23,601 nt of DNA from Priapulus caudatus. Lineage: Eukaryota > Priapulida > Priapulimorpha > Priapulimorphida > Priapulidae. Under the pieces are notes generated by a model. The model saw only the letters and a list, made by a program, of their open reading frames with translations, made no database searches and was not told the origin of the DNA. The stretch is from positions 71,825 through 95,425 of the forward strand of contig NW_014578233.1 in NCBI RefSeq assembly GCF_000485595.1. Direction: 5' to 3'. Made by a program: the position numbers and the translations under genes. Below, piece by piece: positions 10,501-20,562 of this stretch (position 1 is the first letter of the stretch; each line of letters opens with the position of its first letter).

Positions 10501-13500
10501 CGACTGTACTCTGTCAATAGCATTGCTCTTATCAACAGGCAGATCTAGTGCTGGAGCAGTCAGCCAGACAACGAGATAGCGAGCGCTGATAAGCAAGCCT
10601 GCTGCAGATGCTGTGGAACGATAAGCGGTGCCACGGGGGTTTTTATCTCTTCGGCTTATCTGCTGCAGACCGTGCGGTAGCCGATAGGCTGCAGTAGCAA
10701 CAGCAGCAGCAGTAATCTTCAAGCCGCCAACCTGGACCGTGCTGACAGATGCAGAGGGGGAGGTTAACGCTACCGGTGTTACGCGATGGCGCAGGCTCGC
10801 ATCGTGTAGAGCGGTGGGTAGGGTGGGGCGGTTGGGGGGGGGAAGGCGGGGGGGGGGTTAATGCCCGCGGAGATTTTAAATTTTACACTTATCCATCATT
10901 TTTACGCTTATCCATCACGCAGAAACTCCAGCGACTACATACCACGATGAGTAATCTTTCTTACGGGACAGTCGCTACGACGTGAGGGACGAGGGGGGCA
11001 GTATAAACGCATTACGCGGGACCTTGAGTTTGTACGCAAGTGGTTTACACACAAGCGCGCACGCACGCACACACACACACACACACACGCAAGCACACAC
11101 GCACACGCACGCCTGCACGCACGCACGCATACACACACACGCGCGCACAGGAAAGCACGCACACACACACGCAGACACACACACAAGTACGCGCGTTGTT
11201 TAGAGCGTGTCATTTTGATACAGCCGCTGCAGTTGCTATCGCGTCCCACAGGTATGTGTTTGGTAGACAGCCGAGATAAACCGTTGATGCGCGTAGCATA
11301 GATAGACCATGGCCGGGCTTTTACCACGGCCGCCGTAAAGTTGAGGACTTACGAGATAACGATCAATTTGTAGCTGCAGAAAACTGATCAAGGTCAATAC
11401 CCCACTGCATCTCAATTCACAAGACAAGAAATTTGAACAGTCTAGGCAATGCCGCATGCAATGTCCTGCTCTTCAACCCCCTGTGGGAAGCGATTTCTTT
11501 TTACACCAATTTCCGCATTCGGCACAAATATCTAAGACGGCTAGCTGTTGCAAACGTAAATATTTACACGTGTGATATGTTTAATACAATGGATAAGCAC
11601 AATAACAGCACATGAAATTGGTATATACATTGAAGATGTGAATAGGGTTGTGAACATTACATAAATTATTTTATGTGTAATCCATGAGCATTGAGTATCG
11701 TCGAAATATGCTGCACTGTGGATAAATATATCGTTCAATATAGAGAACATTCCTGCAAGGTATTATTACTTTGCAGTCAGGCATGAAATTATTTATTACA
11801 TAGCACTGTGACTGTCTCTTCTTCTGGAAAACAAGACACACACAGGACTCAGAAATTCTGGCCACGAACAGATAAATATTCGATGAGTTACGTGACTTCA
11901 CGGAATTCTGCAACAAATGCAGAACACTTCTCATGGTCCACAGAGGGCGCAATGCAAAAAAATCACCAGATAAAAATAGTTCACATACCCGTATCTGGAG
12001 CGGGCTTCTCCTGATTTTGTTCAGTAAGCAGAACGTGAAAGGACTGCCGTGATCGCTCCTTGTAGGGAGAAGCTGGCAGACCCTTCCTCTTACGTCGGAA
12101 GGCCGTTCTGCACTTAGAGTCAATGTTCAGCTTGATTCGGTGCCAGTCCTCTTCATTTATATTAAACATGTACAGCAAGTGACCTAAGCAACAACAATGC
12201 ATTAATTTATGTTAGCAATAAACTAAACAACAAGTAGCTGTATTATAAGCCTAAGTACCACATTTTAATCCTGTATTGCGCATGAAATGTCTTCTAATTT
12301 CCCATTTTGAAACCTAGTTTAAGCCTTTTCACTGCCCATGCACCCGGTTTGTTTGTTTTTTAATTATTCTGAAGGCACCAACTAGTGCAAGAAAGCACGT
12401 GAGCATGTAACAGGCTGTTGCTATAAATATCAAATATTGCACCTTGTCAACAATTTCACTTTGGAAACCTAAAACCTTTATGGACAAATAGATTTTAACT
12501 GTCACTATTTTGGAGGAACAGTTGAAATTTTTACTCAACTTTGTGCACTGAAATAATAGGCATCACTTTCATATTCGAATAGAATCAGAAGACTAGAAAC
12601 TTTAATTAGAAATGAACTAACCGACTAACAGGAACGTTAATTCCAAAAACCTGCAGGCAGTTTATTTTTAATCCTTATAATCAGAAATTAATAAAAACAA
12701 GTGCTGCAGAGCGACAGCGCTTATCTAACGTCTACTGCGGTGACTCTGTGGTAGAGTGGTGGGATTCTAGTAAACCCTGTTAGTCCCAAATGTGTTCACA
12801 TACGCGCCGAAACAGTGGAAGGCACAGGGATGGTATCAGGAACCTTCTCAAAGGAATGCTCGTTGGGATCATTATGAAAGTTGCCACGAGATGGCGCGTA
12901 CGTTTAAGTGTCTTAAGATTAAAGATGGAAGCTCCCATCATACGTAGTTGCAACAACTATTTGCAAGACAAAATAGGTAAGCACTCATCCATTTACCTAC
13001 GCAAGCCTACAGGCAGAAATAGAGAGCTGCCACCTGTAACTAATTAACGCAGGCAAAAACTACACAGTACTATCACCACCACATGCACTGGCAGTGGCCA
13101 CTGGCAGTGGCATAAGTTACATGTAACACACTGACAGTACAGAATGCCATAGAAATTATACGATTTAAGGAGCATAAACCTTCTTCAACCAAATTTAGCT
13201 TTTGAAATTTCACTGTGACATTGTAGCCTCATACATCCAGGCGTGTATAGATTCTACAAGCAAACCCGGCAGTCAAATTCGTTCTAACAGTAAACAAATC
13301 CATGTTTAACCCTCCTCTTGAGGGTCAAAAGGTTATCCGACACTTACTCTTCGCATGTCAGCAGAAAGTACATTTCATGGTCCTTTCAATAAAGCCATAA
13401 AAATGCTAGGTCACCGCTGAAACAAAAAAGTTTTTCAATCGCTCCGTCAGACCATGTCTTCAGAAAATGTCTAAAATCTGCCCTGTGCCCCATTGACCTT

Positions 13501-16500
13501 TGACCTGTGACCTCCAATTTCGGCACAGTTATGGCTTTTCCTACCATGATGCTATACACCGACTATCACGAGCCTAGGTCGAGCCGTTTAGATTTGTGCC
13601 GCAATTCTGCATTTCCTCCCTATACCTTAAGTTAAGGAGGGAATGTTCCCCCTTCTTTTACACCTCTTGACCTTTGACCTTTGACCTTTGACCCCCAGCT
13701 TCGACATCCCAACTCGTTTTCGGATTACCCCCCCACGTCCCGAATATCGTGACCGTACGTCGAGCGGTTAAGATTTGTGCCCAACTGTTGACGAACGGAC
13801 GCACGGACGATCATGCGATTCTACAAGCTGCATCGGACTACGTCAGATGAGCTAACAAAAGTTTAATTCACTCCTGATACAATCTAGTCTCTCACTCAAA
13901 CTGACAATGACACTCAGTCACGATGGGACATTCACATTAGCCTTGTAACAGAGAGTTCGGCAACATAACTGGGCGCACGACATGAACTCTACTTTACACC
14001 GCACACTAATGTACCTACAGCGCATTCGGTTCGCAACTTCGCAGAAACTCCTTTCAATTTATAAAGACAACCTTTATAGGTAGATAGAGCATTGATTTTA
14101 CGTGTACTGTAGCGCCATCTGTTGGTGAATAATAACAAAAACTGCAAAGCAAAATGCATAACTTCACGTACATTGTTTATGTTATTAATATTTTACTAAA
14201 TACTTACATCTTATTCCATAGATCATAAGTGGGTCCAGCTGCTTCTTGCCATATTTGCTGATACCAGAAATGTTTGATATAGCAAGTGTATCTCTATCAA
14301 ATATTGCATCTAGCAACGCCAGTGCCATTTTTTCTGGGCTGGTCAGTACATTGATCGTTTCCAGCTCCCTGCAACAAGAACACATGCGTGGAGCAAATAG
14401 ATGGGAATGCTACATAAGGGAATACCATCACTTTAGAATGTCTCCTAGAAATGTAAGGAATATGATGCGATATCGTATTTGCAAGCAAATTCAGGTCCAG
14501 AAATCAGATGCACCAGCTACAATCTTCAATCATCAAAGATAAACTTTCAATAACGTAATAAACGTCAACAAAAATGTTTGTTCAAAAGCTTCAAGTGAGT
14601 GCCAGGATGTCGCACACCTGCCAGCATAGTTCAATTGGTCCAATATGATTATAAACTCATGAATCTGCCCGTAGTAACTACTAATCAGACCAATAAATGT
14701 GAGCACTCGTTAACCAGTCCACCTTCTCCCCTCCCCTTCCATTCATATATACCTGCAAATTCCTACACAGCCTAATATCAATGTAAAACACTTGTAAGCA
14801 CGCGTAGATTAAAGCAGTAATGTATACTTTCTGGTTCTTTAGTTACCAAATGCGATGACACTTTTAGCATTTCTGCAGCATTAACATGACATTCAATGCA
14901 ATTGTATAAGCGTGCAATTTATTTCGTTCAGAGAAGGCATAATATACTGGGCCACGATAGTGGAATTGTGGTCCCACCATGAGGTAAACAATTTAACCTT
15001 GTAAATACAACGGCTGTGCACTAACACTGTTTTCTACACTCAAGCCATGTGCTGTTCAAGACTCCTATTTCTTAATTATAACGAGCGATCGTTAGCATTG
15101 ATAGGTGAATGTAGATGCCTACCCTGGTCTAATGAAGCACCTGACTCGACACTCCGGGTTGTTTTCCTCGCCAAGCCACGAGCCATTCGGGAAATCCGCT
15201 GCATGGGAGAAATGTGTGAGTAGGATAAATGTGCAGATGCATCACGGGTGACAAGCGGGCTGAGTAAATGCTGATGTAGACCTAAGACATTGCCACATGG
15301 AACACATCAATCAGAGATTATCGATTTCTATGTTCTGCATAATTCCATGAGAAACCATCATTTCTGGACTTGGATTACATTACGCAGATTTCATACGTTT
15401 AGCATGCATGTGCTGAATTTTCTGAATGCATTCTATTGCAAGTTCTAGAGTTTGAGCCTTTCGGTTGCCACCGAGATCTAACAGGGAAATCTCTTGATAC
15501 GAATGATCACACTACGAAACTTGTTGGCATACATATAATATATGCGCTCACTCTCACTGACAGTGTATGAGGATCCTGCCTCATGCCATCTCTTCATATT
15601 AGGATGATATGAGGATGCATGCAGGGGTAGAAATAAGGAGAAAATCTAGTTTGAAATTTAGATAGTCCTCCTAAATTTTAGATGGTCCTAAATTTCAAAT
15701 TGTTCTCTAAAAGTAATGCGGTGTGAAAGGGTAAGAGAGAGATTTTACATGGTGGTAAAATAGTTTAATTATTCACCTGTACAATGAATATATTAAACGA
15801 TACAGTAATTGTTTATTCACTTTAATAGTATATTGGAACGAGGAAACTTCAAAGAAAACTACCGTAAAATAGGACCAAAATATTCAATGGTCCATTGGAC
15901 CATTGACTTTGAAAATCTGATGGTCCTCCTGATTATTTGATGGCCCCGGACCATCAGACCATCGCTTATTTCGACCCCTGGCATGGGAATTGCACCAAAT
16001 AATCCGAACCTACAAATTTCCTTGCATGAAAACAGCTCCAATTGCACAATTACAGAACTCAATTGATCTTTTTCCATGGCAACATTCACAAACGAAACTA
16101 TACACACTTTTGTTCAGTTGCAGGGTTTCTTATACATAGGAGGCACAGTGGTGCACCGCCGTTGTCAAATTTAACATCACCGTTGTGAAAACGTTCCTGT
16201 ATTATTTACTGATAAGTATATTCTGTATATATATACCTATAAGTATATCAATACATCCTGTATTTGAATCCATCATGCACGTTTTTTGGATCATCGCGAC
16301 TATGGAGAGAAGGTACTTGTGAAAACAGAGAAAATACACTTGAAAAAAATGGAGATATGGCAGCTGTGAGAACAGGAGAACAGAGAAATGACAACTGTGA
16401 CCACAGGGAAAATCCACATCTATGGGACTGGCTTCCCCATGTAACTCACCTTCGCTGTTGAGCGTGATGAGAGCAATATTTGATGCGAGTTTACTCGTCA

Positions 16501-18232
16501 TGGCCGGCTGCATCGATCCCCTCACTCCTCCCGAAATCTCTGCACTCTCGTGATACATCCTCCCCTCACTGTCAACCCCAACGGAAACTGCAAGGAAACA
16601 AAGCCGGATCTGAGCAATCGGTGTCTAATCACAGTATACGTCTGCGTGTACATACAGAGTTAATTTGCATTTATTCACTCTTAACTTTAGATATCAATGC
16701 TTCTTTAGTTAGCAGTTAAGATTTATCCATCGATGCAAAATACTGTTTGTAGTATCTTTGCGAATATATTTTGCCAGAGTTGGACAGACCAAAGCAAATA
16801 ATGCTTGATCAACAAATGTGGGAAGATACCACTATTGTGATGGTATATTTTGGCAGTGAATGAATGGTGGGAGAAAATATCCTTTTGTCCACACTAACTA
16901 CACTTTTTTCTCGCCTCCCAATCCTAGTCCTAAATGTTAAAGTTGGGTAGTTACACAAAATCAAATAATTTCAGAAATATAGCTGAATGCAGAATACTAT
17001 GAGTATAAAATAAGTGACAGGTTATTAAGAACTCATACTACACATTTCTGCTTACCTTCAGGTTCATTGCGTTGAGGAAGTCCAATGATTACAGGAGCAG
17101 CACGCTTTTTCGGAGGTGCGACCCTGCAAAAGGCAATTAGAAAACATACATCTTCCAACAATTATAGCTTCACAAAAAAAAAATAATATCATCCCCACCT
17201 AACTATTCTATTATATAACTCCCCATCTCAATTCTACACGGTACCAGGTAAAGATTACACTGCTGCATACAAGACAGCAACAACGGTTATTAGGGCCATG
17301 CTCAAAACACTCAAATTACAAGCGCGAATGTGCTTACATGCGTGCAGGCTTGCGCATAGAATCCTGCACACTTGAGGAGGGATAGACAATCAATGGCATT
17401 TCGGCGACTGACTCGTAGATGTGGACCAGCTTCTGGTCAACGTAGTGACACTTTAGCGCAATCATGTCCAGACTGCTCTCGATCTTCTCCAACCGATTGC
17501 ATACACTCGAATGTAGACCAAATAGTAGCTGCTGTAGAATGTCATGGGACAGGGAGAGGAAGAGAGGCAGGCATGTCAGTAATTAATAACAATCAACAGG
17601 CAAATAGTTAAACCTTAGGATTAAAACCACATTGACACGCCACGCTTATTGCTTAGAAACTAGTGTATATTAATCATACACTAAAAGAATATGTCAGTTG
17701 CAAAACACCTTGACATCATGGCTGCCATAAACTCGTCTCTCCTCGTATGCTTTTTGCTCCACCTTCTCCAGTTCGCTTTCTTCTCGTAAGAAATCTGTTT
17801 TCATTCGCTTAGCTGGTTGTTCTGTGGTCACGTCTTCCACAATCACTGCAAGCAGTATTAGGACATTATAGGCCATCTGATGTTATTTCCAAAGAATGTC
17901 TTCAAGTACTTATCACTTATGCCCACATCAGTATAAAAAGGAAGATCCCTTTCCCTTACTCTTTTCACAGTACATTTACCAATCACTTACATACAGTTAC
18001 GTTAGGTATTTATGTTCCGTAATGTATTATTTCATGATGTTATGTAATCCTATAATGTAGCTTGTATTCACTCTGCAAAAATACCTGCCAATTCACTGTT
18101 CGCTATTCTTTGATCAGTAACAACCTCATCCGTGTCTCCATGACCCCCAACATCTGGCTGAACATTTCCAACTTCTGTCTCAACATGCTGCAATTTAGCA
18201 TCACGCCTCGTTCCTCTTCTTCGTGGGCTCAT
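7425..18232 (-). CDS. BANP: BANP/SMAR1 orthologue, complete coding region (11 coding exons)
   Basis: This is a nuclear BEN-domain transcription factor. The vertebrate family binds unmethylated TCTCGCGAGA elements in CpG-island promoters and was earlier described as a matrix-attachment-region binding protein. The eleven exons total 1473 nt (490 residues plus stop; human is about 519). Every junction keeps frame. Regions in order: basic N-terminus ([12 protein letters not shown]), AKRMKTD (compare human ALKRQRLE), coiled coil at about 107-133, [15 protein letters not shown] (222-228), [12 protein letters not shown] (233-244), BEN domain (about 246-342) with [25 protein letters not shown] and [14 protein letters not shown], then a Gln/Asp-rich tail with QILGEDG and QLTQDTEG, both matching the human tail. 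Family assignment rests on remembered human BANP. An upstream 5'UTR exon is implied but not found. Identity is near certain; exact ends of exons 3 and 9 are not. Confidence 0.94.
7880..7966 (-). CDS. BANP: BANP coding exon 10 (Gln-rich, residues 415-443)
   Basis: A phase-0 to phase-0 exon of 29 codons, with acceptor tgtgttttcag|GTC and donor ACTCAG|GTAGTG. It encodes [20 protein letters not shown] followed by GEDGTTQ. The end aligns with human QVQIHQIGEDGQVQ. Gln-rich and a likely activation surface. Because it is symmetric, it could be skipped without a frameshift. Confidence 0.9.
8432..8556 (-). CDS. BANP: BANP coding exon 9 (acidic linker, residues 374-414)
   Basis: The acceptor is cttcttatacag|GCGGT. 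Two in-frame donors are possible: CTGCAG|GTTCGT at 8432 (used here) and GTTGGC|GTGAGG at 8417, which adds VRRVG. It encodes an acidic Glu-rich stretch and [15 protein letters not shown], resembling the repeated QDGQ/EDGQVQ phrases of the human tail. Confidence 0.78.
9672..9709. repeat. Perfect hairpin, 18-bp arms, 2-nt loop
   Basis: Left arm GGAGTTAATAATGACAAA at 9672-9689, loop TG, exact reverse complement at 9692-9709. With one mismatch the stem extends three more pairs (ATC/GAT) outward. Confidence 0.92.
10815..10857 (+). repeat. G-run block with G-quadruplex potential
   Basis: GGGTAGGGTGGGGCGGTTGG is followed by G runs of 9-10 bases, meeting the four-tract G-quadruplex pattern on the plus strand, which is the template strand for BANP. 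Confidence 0.7.
11046..11190. repeat. CA/CGCA microsatellite in BANP intron
   Basis: Mixed AC, ACGC and GCAC units with a few interruptions, the same composition as the repeat at the left edge. Confidence 0.95.
11989..12183 (-). CDS. BANP: BANP coding exon 8 (BEN domain, second part, residues 309-372)
   Basis: The acceptor is gttgttgcttag|GTCAC and the donor ACGG|GTATGT. It encodes [20 protein letters not shown] and then AFRRKRKG, matching human [27 protein letters not shown], the C-terminal DNA-contacting end of the BEN domain. The remaining roughly 30 residues are a basic to polar linker. Confidence 0.95.
12184..14207 (-). other. BANP intron between coding exons 7 and 8
   Basis: 2 kb, no exon recognised. 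It holds the duplicated TGACCTTTGACC-containing unit at 13493-13790 and a short direct repeat CACTGGCAGTGGC near 13085-13110. Confidence 0.7.
13493..13790. repeat. Tandem pair of about 180-bp units headed by TGACCTTTGACC runs
   Basis: Copy one begins at 13493 and copy two at 13667. Each starts with three or four TTGACCT-like hexamers and ends with GTCGAGC, then GTT, then GATTTGTGCC (13591-13600 and 13772-13781). The middle parts are diverged. This is a dispersed-repeat style unit within an intron; the class is unknown. Confidence 0.7.
14208..14368 (-). CDS. BANP: BANP coding exon 7 (BEN domain, first part, residues 255-307)
   Basis: The acceptor is cttgttgcag|GGAGC and the donor AGAT|GTAAGT. 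It encodes [17 protein letters not shown] and [18 protein letters not shown], the most conserved part of the BANP BEN domain (human EKMALTLLDYLF and [17 protein letters not shown]). The stretch before it, ELETINVLT, differs from human SDMLHISTNCRT. The intron after it splits the codon of Cys308 inside the BEN fold. Confidence 0.96.
14369..15122 (-). other. BANP intron between coding exons 6 and 7
   Basis: 754 bp, A+T-rich, nothing recognised beyond the splice sites. Confidence 0.6.
15123..15198 (-). CDS. BANP: BANP coding exon 6 ([12 protein letters not shown] block, residues 230-253)
   Basis: A 76-nt exon that was not obvious as an open reading frame. The acceptor is ttctcccatgcag|CGGATT and the donor CCAGG|GTAGGC. 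It encodes [20 protein letters not shown], matching human DYPNGTWLGDENNPEMRVRC. Without it exons 5 and 7 do not join in frame, so it is constitutive. It supplies the entry to the BEN domain. The Cys replacing human Met in PE-C-RVRC is a small difference. Confidence 0.93.
15617..15985. mobile_element. Second hAT-like MITE in BANP intron
   Basis: Terminal inverted repeats CAGGGGTAGAAATAAG (15622-15637) and the complement of CAGGGGTCGAAATAAG (15965-15980), 15 of 16 matching, flanked by GCATG on both sides (15617-15621, 15981-15985). The CAGGGG ends resemble hAT termini, but the visible target duplication is only 5 bp. The interior has repeated GATGGTCCTCCT-like phrases and no coding capacity. 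It lies between BANP coding exons 5 and 6. Confidence 0.7.
16450..16587 (-). CDS. BANP: BANP coding exon 5 (LITLNSE motif, residues 184-228)
   Basis: The acceptor is tttccttgcag|TTTCC and the donor GAAG|GTGAGT. The end encodes [11 protein letters not shown], matching human SNVTLITLNSE almost exactly. The preceding Ser/Gly/Met-rich part is variable, as in other family members. Phase 1 at both ends of the junction set. Confidence 0.93.
17056..17123 (-). CDS. BANP: BANP coding exon 4 (residues 161-182)
   Basis: A short 68-nt exon with acceptor ccttttgcag|GG and consensus donor GAAG|GTAAGC. It encodes [18 protein letters not shown], a basic linker that could serve as a nuclear localisation signal. 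Phases at both ends agree with the neighbours (2 in, 1 out). Little direct family similarity; called from splice sites and frame. Confidence 0.8.
17338..17531 (-). CDS. BANP: BANP coding exon 3 (coiled coil, residues 96-159)
   Basis: The acceptor is a tandem CAGCAG, so the exon begins at 17531 or 17528. The donor is AT|GTAAGC at 17338. [16 protein letters not shown] and VDQKLVHI (about 107-133) form a short heptad-like segment matching the LRLDSIEAKLQALE region of human BANP, a likely oligomerisation helix. The rest is a Ser/Pro-rich linker. The final codon ATG (Met160) is split with exon 4. Confidence 0.88.
17709..17845 (-). CDS. BANP: BANP coding exon 2 (residues 50-95)
   Basis: The acceptor is ctgcttgcag|TGATTG and the donor AAG|GTGTTT (weak but usable). 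It encodes [18 protein letters not shown] followed by a charged, helix-prone stretch rich in Glu, Lys and Arg. The VEDV...KRMK block aligns with AVEDL...ALKRQRLE of human BANP. The charged stretch of about 35 residues after it has no obvious human counterpart. Ends in phase 0. Confidence 0.85.
18085..18232 (-). CDS. BANP: BANP coding exon 1 (residues 1-49)
   Basis: ATG at 18232-18230 lies 5 nt inside an exon whose acceptor (tatttttgtag) ends at 18238, so at least one upstream exon is expected. The protein starts [13 protein letters not shown], basic and possibly a nuclear localisation signal, then turns acidic. The donor is GCAG|GTATTT after 18085, leaving one base (G) of codon 50. The upstream reading frame stays open across the acceptor, so a coding upstream exon is not excluded. 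Confidence 0.8.
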
Positions 18233-19092
18233 TGCTTCTACAAAAATAAGCATGATTATCAATCCCATGGTTTTTCCTGTTTTTGCATAGAGACGTCATT
18301 CATCTCCCTTTGCGTAGTAGTAACAACAGATCTGTATATATGGAACAGAGATGTCATCAAGTACTTATAGGAAATTATGACAATGATGATCTCTTTTCGC
18401 AGCTTAGGAACCTACAGAGACAATGATGAAATATGGCAAAAGTTCATTGTTTTAAGATTGTATGTTGCTTCAGGCTGTTTATTTGCAGCGTTGTGGCAAG
18501 AAGTATAACTTAAGGGATGCAAACTGTAAATAGTGCTTCTCCTGAGGGGGCTGCTGCCATTGCCCAAGGGTATTCAAAGAGCTTACCCAAAGCTTAAAGT
18601 AGAGTCTAGGTGTGATATTATATTTACAGTTTTTTTTTTTTTTTCACCTAGGCAGTATGGGCATGCTATACTTATTTCTACAGTGTGGTTTCTATTCCTA
18701 TTTTTAGATTATTTATAACATTCACTTGCCGTATAACATATTATTACTGAGATCAGTTACAAATTAGTTGCATTAGTAGATGTGCGAAAGCATCTTTAAT
18801 ATAAAGGAAATATATGAAAATCCATGGTGGCCACAAGTGCATACATAAATGATTGAGCAAGTTTGAGCTCATAAAAGTTGAGCCAAAATTGCAAAGCATT
18901 TGATCAAGTTGCAAAAAATGTATCAAGTTGACAGACCAACACTCCAGATTGTTAATAAATTACTATTTTACAAATGGAGAGACAGAAAGATAATGTGAGT
19001 ATGGAATATATAATAGAAACAATAAATGAAAGTGTCAATGACACTGTAGCTCACCTTGGGTGTGATATAATAGGGAGGGGGGATATATAAAG

Positions 19093-19151
19093 CAAGAGTA
19101 TATAATGGGAGAACTCCCATTATATAGCATATCTCCCATTATATACTCTTG
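19093..19151. repeat. Perfect 20-bp inverted repeat with a competing inner hairpin
   Basis: CAAGAGTATATAATGGGAGA at 19093-19112 is the exact reverse complement of 19132-19151. The spacer begins ACTCCCATTATATA, a third copy of the arm, so a tight hairpin TATATAATGGGAG/CTCCCATTATATA with a 2-nt loop can form instead. Confidence 0.92.
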
Positions 19152-19514
19152 ATAATGATGATATATGAGTAATTTTTGATGCGAAAATAAATGTTTCAGA
19201 TCTGTTGGCATACAATCTGATGGCGGTGACCGTAGGCAGATCGACACTGAAATGCATAGTGAAATTGCCAAAATCTACCTAATTTGCAATTTAAAAAATA
19301 TATAAAAAACTGTGTGATATGTTTTGGGGCCAGTCCTTATTCATTCACATACCAGAATTGAGCAAAATCCGTTGAACCTGAACTGAGTTATGGCCATTTC
19401 CATTTTTGCCAAAAACATCTTGACGATGTCAAGGTGAGCTAAAAATTGGAATGAACCATTTAGAAACTGACACAAGGCAAAAACAAAGGGCATTGAACTA
19501 CTAACTTCCATGCT

Positions 19515-19579
19515 TACCACCACCACTACTACCAGTGCACCACCAGCAGCAGCACTACCACCACCACTGCTAGTACCAC
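19515..19579. repeat. CCA/CAG trinucleotide-rich tract
   Basis: Interrupted CCA, CTA and CAG triplets for about 65 bp. No supporting splice sites were found for a coding reading. Confidence 0.75.
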
Positions 19580-20263
19580 ATCATGATAAAACATGTAAAA
19601 TGTTAAGGCACATAGAAAATGGAAACACAAGGAGCCAATTGCGTTCAACTAAAATACTTTCTAAACTATTCTTGTAGTTTTCAGATACCTAGCTGACAAC
19701 TTCATGTATAGACTCCAAGAATGATAACCATTTTACAAATGTAATCAATCACAATATTAAGGATGCTACTTATGACAATAAAATATTTGTTAGTAGGAGT
19801 AGGAGATGAATCTTTATATAGTAAAGTAAGTGAGGTAATGTCAAGAGTTATTTAGAGAAGGTAAATGTGGACTTACATTAGTAAAGAGTATTGAGAGCCA
19901 TGCCCCCAGATGATGCCTACTGGCCATTCAGCATCACATCATTATCCTAAATAAATTATTGATATAAGCAATAGTGGGTAGTAGAACTTAATACCTTGAT
20001 TGTAGCAACTCACAACGGTCATGTAGGACTGGACCTAATAGTGCTGACAGGTAGTATGTTAGACCTTACACAACTTCCCTAATACACCACGATCGACACT
20101 TGTTGACCTCTGAAACACTTAATTTACTGCAGAAGTGGCAGTGCTTTAATGTTAGAGTAAAATGGTGGTGTAAAAATGAATTAACTTGGTATTTTTATGC
20201 AATATCTTTACACCTATGCACAAATTGTAAAGAGTTCTTCACCCTTCGTGCCACCCGATTTGA

Positions 20264-20562
20264 TTAGGCCAAAACAAAATATAGGTGTGGTTACCGTTTC
20301 CCGACCGACCCTATTTATTCCCAGCAACCCTAAACATTTTATTGTCAATTTTCTTTTAAAGCAAAAAAAAAAAACTTTAAAAATATTTAAAAAAAATATG
20401 AATTGGACGTCACAGTTCCTGCTTCAAAAGGCACAACGCACATCCTTCGGACATGGTTCGTAAATAAAATGTTTCAATAAAATAAAATATTTTCACTACC
20501 TACCTAACCTATTTTTTTTCGGCATGAAACGGTAACCACACTTATATTTTGTTTTGGCCTTA
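20264..20562. mobile_element. PIF/Harbinger-like MITE with TTA target duplication
   Basis: Element at 20267-20559 (293 bp) with 34-bp terminal inverted repeats (20267-20300 and 20526-20559) differing at one position, starting GGCCAAAACAAAATATA. It is flanked by TTA at 20264-20266 and 20560-20562. A 3-bp TWA duplication with GG-starting termini is the PIF/Harbinger signature. The interior is A-rich without a transposase, so it is non-autonomous. Confidence 0.85.

Larger units (their letters stand above)
8557..11988 (-). other. BANP intron between coding exons 8 and 9
   Basis: 3.4 kb without recognisable exons. It contains a perfect 18-bp-arm hairpin, a G-run block and a CA/CGCA microsatellite (listed separately), plus a short CAG-rich patch near 10695-10710. 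Confidence 0.75.
18238..20263. other. Region upstream of BANP coding exon 1
   Basis: Probably the 5' intron of BANP. It contains a T run near 18631-18644, the hairpin at 19093-19151 and a CCA/CAG-rich patch at 19515-19579. The expected non-coding first exon was not identified. Confidence 0.45.

Noticed and set aside
10935-11327. Long Cys/Val/Arg or His/Thr-rich reading frames on both strands
   Set aside because: They are translations of the CA/CGCA microsatellite and have no coding support.
12728-12800. tRNA-like sequence with an A-box-like TGGTAGAGTGG and a CTCT/AGAG stem
   Set aside because: There is no B box and no acceptor or anticodon stem at the right spacing; probably chance or a very old SINE.
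16588-17055. Direct splicing of BANP exon 5 to exon 7, skipping exon 6
   Set aside because: It would shift the frame and remove the conserved [12 protein letters not shown] block, so exon 6 at 15123-15198 is required.
7425-18237. Search for a TCTCGCGAGA (BANP self-regulation) element in or near the gene
   Set aside because: No exact copy was seen anywhere in the window; the true promoter may not have been located.
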